Part shown: in pieces, positions 44,283 through 54,425 of the stretch
Layout of the letters: each line of letters opens with the position of its first letter
Numbering within the stretch: the stretch's first letter is position 1
DNA from: an uncultured Bacteroidales bacterium
GTDB taxonomy: Bacteria; Bacteroidota; Bacteroidia; Bacteroidales; UBA932
Assembly (NCBI GenBank): GCA_949295645.1
Contig: CASFLY010000100.1
Span: forward strand, 1-63,010
Direction: 5' to 3'
Length of the DNA: 63,010 nt
Translations under genes and position numbers: made by a program
The notes under the pieces: generated by a model
What the model was told of the DNA's origin: nothing
Seen by the model: the letters and a program-made list of their open reading frames with translations, nothing else
The model's database searches: none

Positions 44283-45596
44283 ATGAAAACAAATATTCTT
44301 CTGTTCTTTTCTTTCATTTTTCTTATGGCCGGAACCGGTATGGCTTCAGCCCAGGGAAAATACGGTGCCGACAGTGCCGAATGTATAAAATACCTGTCTT
44401 ACTATAACGAGTACTACAAGCAGAAAAACTATGCCGACGCCATCCCCAACTGGAGAAAGGCATACAAGCTTTGCCCTCCTACGGCAAACCAGACCATGCT
44501 TATAAACGGTACCGCCCTTTACAGGCGTCTTATCAGCGAGAACAGGAACAACGCCATCTATGTGGAGTCCCTTATAGACACTTTGCTTACGCTTCACGAC
44601 ATCAGGGCTGAATATTATCCTAAATATGCCGTTACCGCACGCAACAACAAGGGTCTCGACATGATAAACTATGTCAAGAACGACCCTCAGAGACTGTACG
44701 AGGAATTCAAGGTCATAATCGAACAGAATCAGGAGGATGTCAAGCCGCAGATTCTTCTTTTCCAGTTGAATACGGCCTGCCAGCTGTATCAGAACGGTAC
44801 CGTCCTTCCGGAGGATGTGATGAATGAATACAATAACGTGATGAATCTCCTGGACAGGATGAAACAGACTCCGGACATAGAGAAGATCAGGACTGACTGC
44901 GAGAGTATTTTCATCGCCAGCAACGTGGCAAGCTGCGATAACCTTATCGCCCTCTTTACCCCGAGGTACGAAGCGGCTCCGGATTCCCTCCAGCTCGTGT
45001 CCAACATAGTAAGGATGCTTTCATCTACGGAAGGGTGTACCGACAACGACCTCTTTATGAATGCTTCCATTTCGATGCACCAGCTCGATCCTTCCTATAC
45101 TTCGGCATATTTCCTCTACAGGCTTTACTCCAACAAGGGGGATGTGGACAATGCCCTGAAATACATCGAAGAGGCTATTTCATATCCTGAGTCGGACAAC
45201 GCACTTGATGCCGAATATTACTATGAAGCCGCTGCATTCGCATTCAAGAGTTCAAGGAACTCCAACGCCTTCACCTATGCACTCAAGGCTGTAGAGCTCG
45301 ATTCCTCGTATGCGGGAAAGGCGTATATGCTTATCGGAACCATCTGGGGTTCACTCGTTTGCCAGGGCAACGAAATAGAGAGAAGGGCACCTTACTGGGT
45401 GGCAGTGGATTATCTTACCAAGGCCAAGAACGCCGATGCTTCTCTTGCCGAGGAGGCAAACAAGATGATCGCACAGTACCGTCAGTATTATCCTCAGGCG
45501 GCAGAGGCTTTCATGTACGATATCGTGGACGGCGAGTCCTACACGGTTTCCTGCGGAGGCATGCGTGCCGTAACTACTGTCAGGACACAGCAGTAA
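44283..45596 (+). CDS. TPR-like periplasmic protein
   Basis: A 437-residue exported protein (signal MKTNILLFFSFIFLMAGTGMASAQG) made largely of helical repeats. An N-terminal TPR-like stretch (KYLSYYNEYYKQKNYADAIPNWRKAYKLCPPTANQTMLINGTALYRRL) and another at about 270-345 (DPSYTSAYFLYRLYSNKGDVDNALKYIEEAISYPE and YALKAVELDSSYAGKAYMLIGTIWG) are visible. It is probably periplasmic or outer-membrane associated and acts as a scaffold. It follows the barrel gene after 31 bases and precedes lptC. This gene is conserved in this position in Bacteroidales, but its role is not established. Confidence 0.72.
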   Translation: MKTNILLFFSFIFLMAGTGMASAQGKYGADSAECIKYLSYYNEYYKQKNYADAIPNWRKAYKLCPPTANQTMLINGTALYRRLISENRNNAIYVESLIDTLLTLHDIRAEYYPKYAVTARNNKGLDMINYVKNDPQRLYEEFKVIIEQNQEDVKPQILLFQLNTACQLYQNGTVLPEDVMNEYNNVMNLLDRMKQTPDIEKIRTDCESIFIASNVASCDNLIALFTPRYEAAPDSLQLVSNIVRMLSSTEGCTDNDLFMNASISMHQLDPSYTSAYFLYRLYSNKGDVDNALKYIEEAISYPESDNALDAEYYYEAAAFAFKSSRNSNAFTYALKAVELDSSYAGKAYMLIGTIWGSLVCQGNEIERRAPYWVAVDYLTKAKNADASLAEEANKMIAQYRQYYPQAAEAFMYDIVDGESYTVSCGGMRAVTTVRTQQ

Positions 45597-45608
45597 TCTC
45601 TACCGGAT

Positions 45609-46250
45609 TTGTCATCAAGGTTGAAATATTCTGGATTCTATGCGGTAACCGGGATTCTTTTCCCGGTCGCCGCTTTCCTTTTATCCTCCTGCAGGAGCGA
45701 TTTGGGAGTGGCTGAGAAGCTGGACATAAAGGAGACGCCTGTCCAGACCGTGGAGGATATGTTTGTTGTTCAGTCTGAAAACGGCAGGCTTCAGATGAGG
45801 ATGGAGGCGGATGTGATGGAGCGTTATCAGAACGACTCCATGTCGTACGAACTGTTTCCCGAGGGTCTTTCCGTGTTCGGATATAACGAGGAAGGACTGC
45901 TCGAGACGGAAATAGTGGCGGACAACGGCCGTCACGTCAAGTTCGAAAAGAACGACAAGGAGCAGTGGGAGGCCTACGGGAATGTAGTGGTGAAGAATAT
46001 CATCAACCAGGAGGTGATGGAGACAGACACCCTCTACTGGGACAGGAAGAACGAGAAGATATATACGGACTGTTACGTGAAGATGTACTCTCCCGACGGG
46101 TATATGCAGGGCTATGGTATGGAATCGGACCAGAGGGCACGCAATTCCATCATACTCCGGCCTTTCGACAGTTACGGCGTCATTGTAAAGGACAGTACTG
46201 AAGTCAGGATAGATTCAGTGAATTTTATAGGCCCTTTTATAAAAAAATAG
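45609..46250 (+). CDS. lptC: LptC-like lipopolysaccharide export protein
   Basis: LptC forms part of the periplasmic bridge carrying lipopolysaccharide from the inner-membrane LptBFG to LptA/LptD. Here it is a lipoprotein-like form (LLSSC lipobox near residue 28), followed by a beta-jellyroll OstA-type domain with ETEIVADNGRHVKFEKNDKEQWEAYGNVVVKNIINQEVMETDTLYWDRKNEKIYTDCYVKMYSPDGYMQGYGMESDQ. That matches the DUF1239/LptC repeats. The start is a TTG at 45609, 13 bases past the previous stop, with no better ATG before the signal sequence. It lies in the coaX-to-ppiD cluster. Confidence 0.83.
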   Translation: MSSRLKYSGFYAVTGILFPVAAFLLSSCRSDLGVAEKLDIKETPVQTVEDMFVVQSENGRLQMRMEADVMERYQNDSMSYELFPEGLSVFGYNEEGLLETEIVADNGRHVKFEKNDKEQWEAYGNVVVKNIINQEVMETDTLYWDRKNEKIYTDCYVKMYSPDGYMQGYGMESDQRARNSIILRPFDSYGVIVKDSTEVRIDSVNFIGPFIKK

Positions 46251-46272
46251 GCAGAAATTCAATGAAAATTGC

Positions 46273-46280
46273 TATCTTCG
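46273..46280 (+). promoter_or_regulatory. Possible promoter -7 element for ppiD
   Basis: TATCTTCG, one base from TAnnTTTG, lies 52 bases before the ATG at 46332, behind the ATTGC-type context often seen in this phylum. The -33 element is unclear. Confidence 0.4.
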
Positions 46281-46331
46281 CGCTCCGTAACTTTTTAAGA
46301 TAAAAATAATTCATTAAAATCTGATAATAAA

Positions 46332-48431
46332 ATGGCTGTTCTTGAAAAAATTCGTGTGAAGTTCGGCATAGTGATTTCAGTCGTGATAGCATTGGCTTTG
46401 CTCTCTTTCATTATAGACCCGAACACAATTAGCCAGGTAGCTTCATCCATGTCGGCGAAATACCGTGTAGGAAAGATAGACGGAAATTCGGTGTCATATC
46501 AGGACTTCGAAAATGAACTGAACTACCAGAACAGGATTTTCGAGTACATGTACCGCAGGAATGCCAATACCGACCAGGAGATGGATTATGTCAGGAATAT
46601 GGCGTGGAAGACTTTCGTGGACAGGTATATGTTTCTGGCAAACGCAAGGAAGGCAGGAATCATGGTAGGGGAGTCGGAGCTTGTGGACCTTACTTCAGGC
46701 GACATGGCTTCTCAGGTGATGAGGCAGATTTTCGTTGACGAAAACGGTGTGTTCTCTCCAGAAATGGTCGATTCGTATATCAAGAACATGAAGCAGTACG
46801 ACCAGTCGGGCCAGATGAAGATGTTCTGGGACTATCTGCAGAACACTGTCACTACGGAGCAGTATTATGCCAAGTACAACAGCCTGTTTACGGCCTCCGA
46901 TTTCACCAATCCTCTGATGATGGCAAATGAAATAGCCGAGAACAACAATTCCGCGGATGTGGAGTTCGTCATGCTTCCTTACGGTTATCAGAGGGATTCC
47001 ACCATTACCGTATCGGATTCCGAAATCAAGTCCTATTACAAAGAGCACAAACAGCTCTACAGGCAGGAAGCCAGCAGGGATATCGAATATGTGGTGTATG
47101 AGGTGAAACCGTCGCAGACCGACATTTCATCTGCAAACGAGCAGGTAGTAAAAGTCTACGATGAATTCGCATCGACGGACAATATGAAGAACTTCCTGAT
47201 GAAAAATTCCGACAGGCAGTACACCGACGAATGGTACAAAAAAGGCGAACTCAGGACAGTAGTGGCGGAAGCCGATGATTTCGTGTTCGATTCCAAGACG
47301 AAAAAAGGAGACGTTTCGGAAGTCATTACGAAAGACAACACCTTCTATGTAGTCAGGGTGATGGATTCCGCTATGGTGCCTGATTCCGTATTCGTACAGG
47401 GCGTTCTCCTGCAGGGAGTGCAGACAGACCTTGCGGACAGTCTTCTGAACGTCCTCAAGACAGGGAAGGACAATATCGGAAATGTAGCTTCCCAGTATTC
47501 CGCACTCAATGCACCTCAGTCCGGAGAGCCTGGCGACTATGGCTGGATGACCAAGAATACGATGTTCCCGGGGATGGAATCGGTATTTACCGCAAGGACC
47601 GGAAATTTCTATATCATCGATACGCAGTACGGCAAGCATATCGTGAAGGTGACCGACAGGACGGAGCCTCTTCAGAAGAGGAAAGTGGCCATTCTCGAAA
47701 AGGAAGCCCTTCCGAGCGGAAACACCATCAACGAGTATTATGTACAAGCCAATGAACTGGCCACTAAAGCCGACGGCAAGTACGACAACCTTAAGAAAGT
47801 AGTTGAAGAAGAAGGTCTCGCACTTCTTACGAGAAACAATCTCCGCGAGGGCGACGAGAATGTTGGTTCCATCGATGACAGGACAAAGGAAATATCGAAA
47901 TGGGCCTATGAGGCAAAAGAAGGCAGGGTTTCCAATGTACTGAACATAAACAACGACTACTATGTGGTGGCAGCCTTGAAGAAAATCCACAAAAAAGGCT
48001 ACACTCCGGTAAATGAAGTCGCCGCCAGCATCAGTTCCATCCTTTACAGCCAGAAACTCGGTGAAAAGAAGGCTGCCGAGGTGGCTGAAAAGATAGCCGG
48101 TCTCGATTCTATGCAGGCCATCGCCGATACTCTCGGTACAACGGTCAGCACGAGAGAAGGTGTTGCGTTCTCTTCCTATATGGGTCAAGGACTCGACCCT
48201 AAATTCATCGGAGCCGTTTCCGTGGCGGAGGAAGGTGTCATTTCAGGCCCTCTCGCAGGAAACATAGGAGTCTATGTGTACAAGGTGCTTTCACACGATA
48301 CCGGGGCTTCCTTTACTGAAGACGATGTGAGAAGCAGGGATGCTCAGATGGCTTATTACAGCACTCAGTCGCTCATTCCTGTAATGATGCAGGAGGCTAA
48401 GGTGGAGGATAACAGGGCCCGTTTCTATTGA
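46332..48431 (+). CDS. ppiD: PpiD/SurA-type periplasmic peptidyl-prolyl isomerase
   Basis: A membrane-anchored chaperone and PPIase for outer-membrane proteins. Residues 1-30 form the signal anchor (LEKIRVKFGIVISVVIALALLSFII). The SurA-N chaperone part spans about 40-240, with SYQDFENELNYQNRIFEYMYRRNANTDQEMDYVRNMAWKTFVDRYMFLANARKAGI. One or two parvulin domains follow, including QYSALNAPQSGEPGDYGWMTKNTMFPGMESVFTARTGNFYIIDTQYGKHIVKVTDRTEPLQKRKVAIL. Length of 699 residues is typical of Bacteroidales PpiD. It closes the coaX cluster and is followed by a strong terminator. Confidence 0.92.
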   Translation: MAVLEKIRVKFGIVISVVIALALLSFIIDPNTISQVASSMSAKYRVGKIDGNSVSYQDFENELNYQNRIFEYMYRRNANTDQEMDYVRNMAWKTFVDRYMFLANARKAGIMVGESELVDLTSGDMASQVMRQIFVDENGVFSPEMVDSYIKNMKQYDQSGQMKMFWDYLQNTVTTEQYYAKYNSLFTASDFTNPLMMANEIAENNNSADVEFVMLPYGYQRDSTITVSDSEIKSYYKEHKQLYRQEASRDIEYVVYEVKPSQTDISSANEQVVKVYDEFASTDNMKNFLMKNSDRQYTDEWYKKGELRTVVAEADDFVFDSKTKKGDVSEVITKDNTFYVVRVMDSAMVPDSVFVQGVLLQGVQTDLADSLLNVLKTGKDNIGNVASQYSALNAPQSGEPGDYGWMTKNTMFPGMESVFTARTGNFYIIDTQYGKHIVKVTDRTEPLQKRKVAILEKEALPSGNTINEYYVQANELATKADGKYDNLKKVVEEEGLALLTRNNLREGDENVGSIDDRTKEISKWAYEAKEGRVSNVLNINNDYYVVAALKKIHKKGYTPVNEVAASISSILYSQKLGEKKAAEVAEKIAGLDSMQAIADTLGTTVSTREGVAFSSYMGQGLDPKFIGAVSVAEEGVISGPLAGNIGVYVYKVLSHDTGASFTEDDVRSRDAQMAYYSTQSLIPVMMQEAKVEDNRARFY

Positions 48432-48477
48432 TACTGCGGTGATAACCGGCACACAGTTGCGTTGCCGGCGGGATTCA

Positions 48478-48515
48478 AGAGAGGGAGTTTACGGTAGTAA
48501 ACCCCCTCTCTTTCA
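48478..48515 (+). terminator. Rho-independent terminator after ppiD
   Basis: A 15-base stem with one mismatch (agagagggagtttac at 48478-48492, gtaaaccccctctct at 48497-48511), a four-base loop and a T-rich tail lie 47 bases past the ppiD stop. Confidence 0.85.
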
Positions 48516-48532
48516 TTCTTGGCATTGCACCG

Positions 48533-48552
48533 GTTCTGCGCTCGGGATGACA
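48533..48552 (+). repeat. Interspersed short repeat upstream of the rnhB end
   Basis: ggttctgcgctcgggatgac shares the GCTCGGGATGAC core of the dispersed repeat, with a degenerate left half. It follows the ppiD terminator and precedes the rnhB stop on the other strand. Confidence 0.45.
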
Positions 48553-48562
48553 GAAAGGGACT

Positions 48563-49174
48563 CTAAAACAACGTTTTTTCCAGCTGCTTGGGGTGGAAGC
48601 TCCGGCGGTGCCAGGGTGTGTAGCCGAATCGGGCTATGGCTTCGATGTGCTCCCTGGTAGGGTAGCCCATATTTCTGTCCCATCCGTATTCAGGATATTC
48701 GGATGACAGCTTACGCATAAATTCATCCCTGTATGTCTTGGCCAGTACGGACGCCGCTGCTATCGATGCGTATTTTCCGTCGCCTTTGACCACGCACAGG
48801 TACGGTATATTGTCGACAGACTTGAATCTGTTTCCGTCCACAAGGATAAATTCCGGTTTGACAGACAGGGCGCGGATTGCCCTGTGCATACCTTCTATGG
48901 AAGCGTTCAGGATGTTCATCCTGTCTATTTCTTCTGCGCTGACGGCCTGTACCGACCAGGCTGTCGCTTCCTTTTCTATTATCTCCCGCAAGGTATTTCT
49001 TGCCTTTTCCGACATTTTTTTCGAGTCATTCAGAAGAGGATGCCGGAAATCTTCCGGAAGGATAACGGCTGCGGCATAGACTGGTCCCGCGAGAGGGCCG
49101 CGCCCTGCTTCATCGCAGCCTGCCTCTGTCTGTCCCGGGATGTGGCAGGACAGGAGTTCTGATTTTTTCCCCAT
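48563..49174 (-). CDS. rnhB: Ribonuclease HII
   Basis: Removes ribonucleotides and RNA primers from DNA-RNA hybrids. The N-terminal core [23 protein letters not shown] holds the two acidic residues of the DEAGRG motif. [16 protein letters not shown] and [23 protein letters not shown] complete the active site (Asp and Glu/Asp ligands). The tail [31 protein letters not shown] is typical. Length of 203 residues is usual. It is convergent to ppiD and divergent from the HTH-like gene. Confidence 0.95.
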   Translation of the reverse strand: MGKKSELLSCHIPGQTEAGCDEAGRGPLAGPVYAAAVILPEDFRHPLLNDSKKMSEKARNTLREIIEKEATAWSVQAVSAEEIDRMNILNASIEGMHRAIRALSVKPEFILVDGNRFKSVDNIPYLCVVKGDGKYASIAAASVLAKTYRDEFMRKLSSEYPEYGWDRNMGYPTREHIEAIARFGYTPWHRRSFHPKQLEKTLF

Positions 49175-49424
49175 AGTAGATATAACCTGAGAGTACTCTG
49201 CAAAAATAAGGAATAGATTCGGTTTTCCATGGATTCAAATGCGTGGAAAAAGACAATTATATGTGATATTCGGGCGAAAAATATTGTCTAAAAAGAGAAA
49301 AAAGTTAAAAAAAGAGAAAAATATGCGCAGTTTTTATGCCTGTTGGCAATAGAATGTTGTTATTGTGTCCGGAAACTTTCAGCTTTGCAGAAGAATGTTG
49401 TTTTCCAAAGTAAAGGATGATGCT

Positions 49425-49640
49425 ATGAAAAGATCGGATGAAGAGCTTCAAAGGAAGTTCGAAGTTTTCGGAGAAATGCTTGAAGGCGATGCCGGACGGT
49501 ATTCGGAAAAAAGTTTTGAAGAGATATGCGGGATTCTCGGCGTAAGGCCCGGCGCCTTCGACAGATTCATTTTTTCCCAGGTGGGCATTACTGGAAAAGA
49601 GGTGCTGGAACTGTACCGAAATATTGCTTTTGAGCTATGA
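49425..49640 (+). CDS. Small HTH-like protein
   Basis: A 71-residue protein starting at the ATG at 49425 (MKRSDEELQRKFEVFGEML); an upstream start at 49365 is possible but less likely. The second half, SFEEICGILGVRPGAFDRFIFSQVGITGKEVLELYRN, has the shape of an AraC-like helix-turn-helix hairpin (helix, GV turn, FDRFIFSQVG). This suggests a small DNA-binding or regulatory protein seen next to translation genes in Bacteroidales. It is 69 bases before the EF-G paralogue, so it may be co-transcribed with it. No specific target is known. Confidence 0.65.
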   Translation: MKRSDEELQRKFEVFGEMLEGDAGRYSEKSFEEICGILGVRPGAFDRFIFSQVGITGKEVLELYRNIAFEL

Positions 49641-49646
49641 TTTTAT

Positions 49647-49654
49647 TAGATTTG
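49647..49654 (+). promoter_or_regulatory. Possible promoter -7 element for the EF-G paralogue
   Basis: TAGATTTG matches TAnnTTTG and lies 56 bases before the ATG at 49710. A TTTG at 49629-49632 is closer than the usual -33 spacing. Confidence 0.4.
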
Positions 49655-49709
49655 CAAGGATGACCGCTTTTTTACAGCGTATAAGTAACACAAATTAATA
49701 ACAGTAGAA

Positions 49710-51863
49710 ATGAAATTTTATTCAACTCAAAACATCCGGAATGTGGTACTGATCGGAAGCACGAGATCAGGTAAAACCACATTATCTGAAGCCATGCTTT
49801 ACGAAGGTAAAGTCATCGACAGAAGAGGTACGGTGGAAGCCAGGAATACGGTTTCCGACAATTCCGAAATCGAGCAGATGAACCAGAGATCGATTTATGC
49901 GACGCCACTGTACGCGGAGTTTATGGACAACAAGTTCAATATAATAGACGCTCCAGGGGCCGACGATTTCATAGGCGGTGCGGTATCGGCGTTCAAAGTG
50001 TGCGAGACGGCCATCCTGGTGATAAATGCGCAGCAGGGCGTTGAGGTCGGAACCGAGATCCATTCCCGTTTTGCGGAAAAATACGGCGTTCCTATGATTG
50101 TGGCCATAAATCAGCTCGACGGTGAAAAGGCTTCCTGGGAGACGACTCTCGACTCGATGAAGGAGGCGTTCGGAAAGAAGCCGGTGCTGATTCAGTTCCC
50201 GGTAAATCCCGGACCGGGCTTCGACGGTTTCATCGATGTCCTGAAGATGAAATATTACCATTTCAAGGACGAGAACGGCACCCGTGAAGATCTGGAGATT
50301 CCCGAGCAGTACAAGGCCGAGGCCGAAGAACTCAGGGCTGCCCTGATCGAGAGGGCTGCCGAGTACGACGACACTCTGATGGAGAAGTTTTTCGAAGCCG
50401 GCGTCCTGACTGAAGACGAAATCAGGAAGGGCATAGGTATCGGATGCAAGGCAGGGGACGTGCTTCCTGTGTTCTGTCTTTCCGCAAAGAAGGATATCGG
50501 AGTGAAACGTCTGATGGAATTTACCATAAAGGTGGCGTCTTCACCTGCCGAAAGGAAGGCGGTGACCAAGTCGGGGGCCGAGATAGAATGCAAACAGGAT
50601 GCTCCTACGACGCTGTTCATCTACAAAACCGCCATAGAGCAGCATCTCGGAGAGGTGGCATACTTCAAGGTAATGTCCGGCGAACTGACAGAGGGGCAGG
50701 ATCTCGAGAATCCCGAGACGGGAGACAAGGAAAGGATTACGGCCATCTATGCAGTGGCAGGCAAGAAAAAGGAGAAGGTTACCGACCTTTTTGCCGGAGA
50801 TATAGGATGTACGGTCAAGCTCAGGGCTGCCAAGACGAATACAACCCTTTCCCAGCCCGGCACGGACATAGCTTACGAACACATCAACTTCCCTCCGTCC
50901 AAGTTCCGTACGGCCGTGAAAGCAAAGGAGCAGAAAGACGAGGAAAAGCTCAGCGAGGCTCTCAACAAGATATCCGCAGAGGATCCTACTGTTATTGTGG
51001 AATATTCCAAAGAGTTGAAGCAGACCATTCTGAAAGGTCAGGGAGAGCAGCATATCAATATCGTAAAATGGAGGCTTCAGAACGAAAACAAGATCGAAAT
51101 CGAACTGTTCGCACCGAAGATCTCCTACAGGGAGACCATTACCAAGGTCGCAGCCGCAAGTTACAGGCATAAGAAACAGTCCGGAGGCGCAGGCCAGTTC
51201 GGCGAGGTACATCTGCTTGTCTGTCCCGTAGTGGAGGGCGTAGAGGCTACCAACAAATTCAAGATCGACGGAAAGGATCTGGTCCTCAACATCAAAGGCA
51301 AGGAATCCTTCGATCTGGAGTGGGGCGGAAAGCTCGAATTCTACAACTGTATAGTCGGCGGCGCCATCGATGCACGCTTTATGCCGGCCATTCTCAAGGG
51401 TATTATGGACAAGATGAACGAAGGTCCTCTGACGGGTTCGCTTGCCCGCGACATCAGGGTCTATGTCTATGACGGAAAGATGCACCCGGTGGATTCGAAT
51501 GAAATCTCGTTCGTACTTGCTGCAAGGAATGCTTTCAAGGAAGCTTTCCGCAACGCCGGCCCTAAGATTATGGAGCCTATCTATAATGTCGAAGTGATGA
51601 CTCCGAGTGCTTATATGGGAGCCTGTATGTCGGACCTGCAGAACCGCAGGGCCATTATCGAGGGAATGGGTACGGACAGAGGTTTCGATACAATAAAGGC
51701 CCGTGTCCCTCTCGCCGAACTGTACAAGTATTCTACGACGCTCAGCTCCCTTACTTCCGGAAGCGCCACGTTTACTATGGAATTCGCCGACTACCAGCCG
51801 GTACCGTCAGATGTCCAGGAAAAGCTTCTGAAGGCCTATATGGAGCAGGAAAAAGACGAATAG
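49710..51863 (+). CDS. EF-G paralogue (EF-G2-like) with altered GTPase site
   Basis: A 717-residue protein with the full five-domain EF-G layout, including the domain IV/V run SYRETITKVAAASYRHKKQSGGAGQFGEVHL and IEGMGTDRGFDTIKARVPLAELYKYSTTLSSLT. The G domain is unusual. G1 is GSTRSGKTT (residues 16-24). Switch I lacks the RGITI motif (NQRSIYATP, 59-66), so the Mg-binding Thr is absent. G3 is DAPGADDF (80-87) instead of DTPGHVDF, replacing the catalytic His with Ala84. G4 is NQLD (134-137). This matches the Bacteroides EF-G2 class, reported to support translocation without GTP hydrolysis and to matter under carbon limitation. It stands alone, away from str-operon genes, and ends in a terminator-bearing inverted repeat. 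Confidence 0.88.
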   Translation: MKFYSTQNIRNVVLIGSTRSGKTTLSEAMLYEGKVIDRRGTVEARNTVSDNSEIEQMNQRSIYATPLYAEFMDNKFNIIDAPGADDFIGGAVSAFKVCETAILVINAQQGVEVGTEIHSRFAEKYGVPMIVAINQLDGEKASWETTLDSMKEAFGKKPVLIQFPVNPGPGFDGFIDVLKMKYYHFKDENGTREDLEIPEQYKAEAEELRAALIERAAEYDDTLMEKFFEAGVLTEDEIRKGIGIGCKAGDVLPVFCLSAKKDIGVKRLMEFTIKVASSPAERKAVTKSGAEIECKQDAPTTLFIYKTAIEQHLGEVAYFKVMSGELTEGQDLENPETGDKERITAIYAVAGKKKEKVTDLFAGDIGCTVKLRAAKTNTTLSQPGTDIAYEHINFPPSKFRTAVKAKEQKDEEKLSEALNKISAEDPTVIVEYSKELKQTILKGQGEQHINIVKWRLQNENKIEIELFAPKISYRETITKVAAASYRHKKQSGGAGQFGEVHLLVCPVVEGVEATNKFKIDGKDLVLNIKGKESFDLEWGGKLEFYNCIVGGAIDARFMPAILKGIMDKMNEGPLTGSLARDIRVYVYDGKMHPVDSNEISFVLAARNAFKEAFRNAGPKIMEPIYNVEVMTPSAYMGACMSDLQNRRAIIEGMGTDRGFDTIKARVPLAELYKYSTTLSSLTSGSATFTMEFADYQPVPSDVQEKLLKAYMEQEKDE

Positions 51864-51889
51864 CGGCCTTTTTCTTCACATTACAAAAC

Positions 51890-52010
51890 AGGGGGTGACT
51901 CAAAAGTGAAAGTCATCCCCTTTTTCATTGTTTTTTCGTGAGGTCAACCTCAGTCCTTTGTTCGAATATTCGATTCTCAAAGAGAGATAAAAACTTTTTG
52001 GTCACCCCCT
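51890..52010. mobile_element. Inverted-repeat element and terminator after the EF-G paralogue
   Basis: Outer arms agggggtgactcaaaagt (51890-51907) and actttttggtcaccccct (51993-52010) pair with a few mismatches, giving a 121-bp element with the same end type as the one at 1390-1512. Inside, gggggtgact / agtcatcccc (51891-51900 with 51911-51920) plus T5 makes a good Rho-independent terminator for the EF-G paralogue. A MITE-like origin is inferred; the terminator is clear. Confidence 0.6.
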
Positions 52011-52052
52011 AAGGTGTATCAGAATTGATAAAATGCAAGGAATTGAGGGTTG

Positions 52053-53312
52053 TCACACACCCGAGCGTATCTGTCCGTTTCCAGTGATGATGTATTTGTA
52101 GGTATTCAGCTCGGGCAGCGCCATAGGGCCCCGCGCATGCAGTTTCTGGGTACTGATGCCGATTTCCGCCCCGAATCCGAACTGCCCTCCGTCCGTGAAG
52201 GCTGTGGAAACATTCGCGTAAACGCAGGCCGCATCCACCTTTTTGAGGAATATTTCCGCTGTCTCCGGATTTTCCGTCACTATGGCTTCGCTGTGTCTTG
52301 AAGAATATGCGGCGATATGTGCCAGGGCTTCCTCGAGGCTGTCCACGGTCTTTACCGCCATCTTGTAGTCGAGGAATTCGGTTCCGAAACTGCTCTCGTC
52401 GGCGTGTTTCAGAAGCTCAGGCGGATAGTTTTCCTCCAAGGCGGCGTATGCGGCTTCATCGGCGAAAATTGTGACATCTGCATCCTTCACCCCGCTGCAG
52501 AGATCCGGCAGGTCGAAAAGACGGTCTTTGTGGATAATCAGGCAGTCGAGTGCGTTGCACACGCTTACGCGCCTTGTTTTGGCGTTCGTGATGATGGCCG
52601 CCCCCTTGCCTAAGTCCCCGTCCTTGTCGAAATAGGTATGACAGATGCCCGCCCCGGTCTCGATGACAGGCACCAGGGCATTTTTCCTTACGAAATCTAT
52701 CAGTCCCTTGCTGCCGCGCGGGATCACGAGGTCGATGTCGCCTGCAGCCTCCAAAAGGGCGGCGGTCGACTCCCTTCCGGCCGGCATAAGGGTGACTGTA
52801 TTTTCATTGAGTCCGCAAGCGGCCAATGTCGAGCGGATGAGTGACACTATGGCACTGTTCGAGGCGAAAGCATCGCTCCCTCCTTTCAGCACACAGGCAT
52901 TCCCTGACTTGATACACAGGGAGAAGACGTCGAAACTCACATTGGGCCTGGCCTCATAGATGATTCCGACGACTCCGAACGGTACGCTGACCTTGCGTAT
53001 CTTCATACCGTTCGGCCTTACGGTTTCGCTGAGTATCTTGCCGACAGGAGAGGGAAGAGCGGCCACGTTCTTCATGTCCGCCGCTATTCCGGCAAGCCTC
53101 TGTTCCGAAAGTTTAAGCCTGTCGTACATAGGATTTTCCGGAGACATTTTGGCAAGGTCTTCAGCATTGGCTTTCAGAATTTCCGCCGTATGTTTCCCTA
53201 TTTCGTCTGCCATTCTTTGCAGAAACTGGCCGATTTTCCTGTCGTCGGTTACCGACAGTTCCGCCGCCGCAGTCCTGGCGGCCAGGAAAATGGTTTTGTA
53301 ATCGGTATTCAT
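52053..53312 (-). CDS. proA: Gamma-glutamyl phosphate reductase
   Basis: Reduces gamma-glutamyl phosphate to glutamate semialdehyde with NADPH, step two of proline synthesis. The aldehyde dehydrogenase-type fold shows [50 protein letters not shown] and the catalytic Cys region [17 protein letters not shown]. The C-terminus has [50 protein letters not shown], the family signature. Length of 419 residues is normal. It is the last gene of the thr-pro cluster, 17 bases after proB. Confidence 0.95.
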   Translation of the reverse strand: MNTDYKTIFLAARTAAAELSVTDDRKIGQFLQRMADEIGKHTAEILKANAEDLAKMSPENPMYDRLKLSEQRLAGIAADMKNVAALPSPVGKILSETVRPNGMKIRKVSVPFGVVGIIYEARPNVSFDVFSLCIKSGNACVLKGGSDAFASNSAIVSLIRSTLAACGLNENTVTLMPAGRESTAALLEAAGDIDLVIPRGSKGLIDFVRKNALVPVIETGAGICHTYFDKDGDLGKGAAIITNAKTRRVSVCNALDCLIIHKDRLFDLPDLCSGVKDADVTIFADEAAYAALEENYPPELLKHADESSFGTEFLDYKMAVKTVDSLEEALAHIAAYSSRHSEAIVTENPETAEIFLKKVDAACVYANVSTAFTDGGQFGFGAEIGISTQKLHARGPMALPELNTYKYIITGNGQIRSGV

Positions 53313-53329
53313 TTTATATATGCACTTTT

Positions 53330-54415
53330 CTATTCCATATAAAGATAGTCATAATGTACGAGCGGCTTCGCCCCTTTCTGCCCTATGGCCTCTATGGCTC
53401 CGGCACTGTCCATAGAAACCTTTCCGATGCCTATCTGCCGGCCGTCAGGGGAAATTATCCTTACGATGTCCCCCTTTTCGAATTCCCCCTCTATTGAGAC
53501 CACTCCTACCGGCAGAAGGCTCGAAGCCCTGTTCCCGGCAAGTGCCTTCATCGCCCCTTCATTGATGTTTATCCTCCCTTTGGCAAAGCCCTCGGAATGG
53601 GCGATCCATTTCTTGACGTGTGAAATAGGCTTGTCCGAAGGAAGGAACCGCGAGCACTTTGCATCTGTCGGAAGACCGCACAAGACCGAAAGTAGGATTC
53701 CGGGCTTTTTCCCGTTCGCTATTATTACCTCTATCCCTTCGTCGGCTGCCTTCGACGCGATTCTGTACTTGGTCAGCATCCCTCCGCGTCCGAAAACCGA
53801 TTTCTCGGAGCCGATATAGGCGGAGATATTGTCTCCGGGCCGGATTTCAGAGATGATTTCCGTATCCGGATTGTCAGGATTCCCGTTGTAGATGCCGTCA
53901 ACATTGCTCAGTATGACAAGACATCCGGCATTCATCATCGATGCGACCATCCCGGACAGTTCGTCATTGTCGGTAAACATCAGCTCCGTGACGGAAATCG
54001 TGTCGTTTTCGTTTATCACCGGAATCACGCCGTTTTCGATCATTACCGTCATACAGTTCATCTGATTCAGATAATGGTCGCGTGTAGACAGGCTTTCCTT
54101 TGTGGTAAGAACCTGTCCGCAGATGATACCATGCCTGTTGAAGAGCTCGTAATACCTGTTGATAAGCCGGGCCTGGCCCACGGAAGAGTAGAGCTGGCGG
54201 GCGGACACCGAGTCGAGTTTCCTGTCGCATCCGACTACGCTGCGGCCTGAAGCCACGGCCCCCGACGACACTAAAATCACCTCTGTTCCGTACCGGCGCA
54301 GTTCCGCTATCTGATCCACAATCCCTTCCATCACGGCGGTATCGAGCCCTGAATCGTTCCCTGCCAGGACGTTGCTGCCGACTTTTACGACTACTCTCTT
54401 GAACCTTGTATTCAT
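53330..54415 (-). CDS. proB: Glutamate 5-kinase
   Basis: Phosphorylates glutamate, the first and normally proline-inhibited step of proline synthesis. The N-terminal amino-acid kinase domain starts [19 protein letters not shown] and includes [22 protein letters not shown], and [54 protein letters not shown]. The C-terminal PUA domain occupies about residues 275-361 ([42 protein letters not shown]). Length of 361 residues fits the PUA-bearing type. Neighbours proC (10 bases upstream) and proA (17 bases downstream) put all three proline genes together. Confidence 0.94.
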   Translation of the reverse strand: MNTRFKRVVVKVGSNVLAGNDSGLDTAVMEGIVDQIAELRRYGTEVILVSSGAVASGRSVVGCDRKLDSVSARQLYSSVGQARLINRYYELFNRHGIICGQVLTTKESLSTRDHYLNQMNCMTVMIENGVIPVINENDTISVTELMFTDNDELSGMVASMMNAGCLVILSNVDGIYNGNPDNPDTEIISEIRPGDNISAYIGSEKSVFGRGGMLTKYRIASKAADEGIEVIIANGKKPGILLSVLCGLPTDAKCSRFLPSDKPISHVKKWIAHSEGFAKGRININEGAMKALAGNRASSLLPVGVVSIEGEFEKGDIVRIISPDGRQIGIGKVSMDSAGAIEAIGQKGAKPLVHYDYLYME

Positions 54416-54425
54416 TATGCCGGTT

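Noticed and set aside
47127..48188. Long minus-strand frame (353 codons)
   Set aside because: It is antisense to ppiD, with no domain signs.
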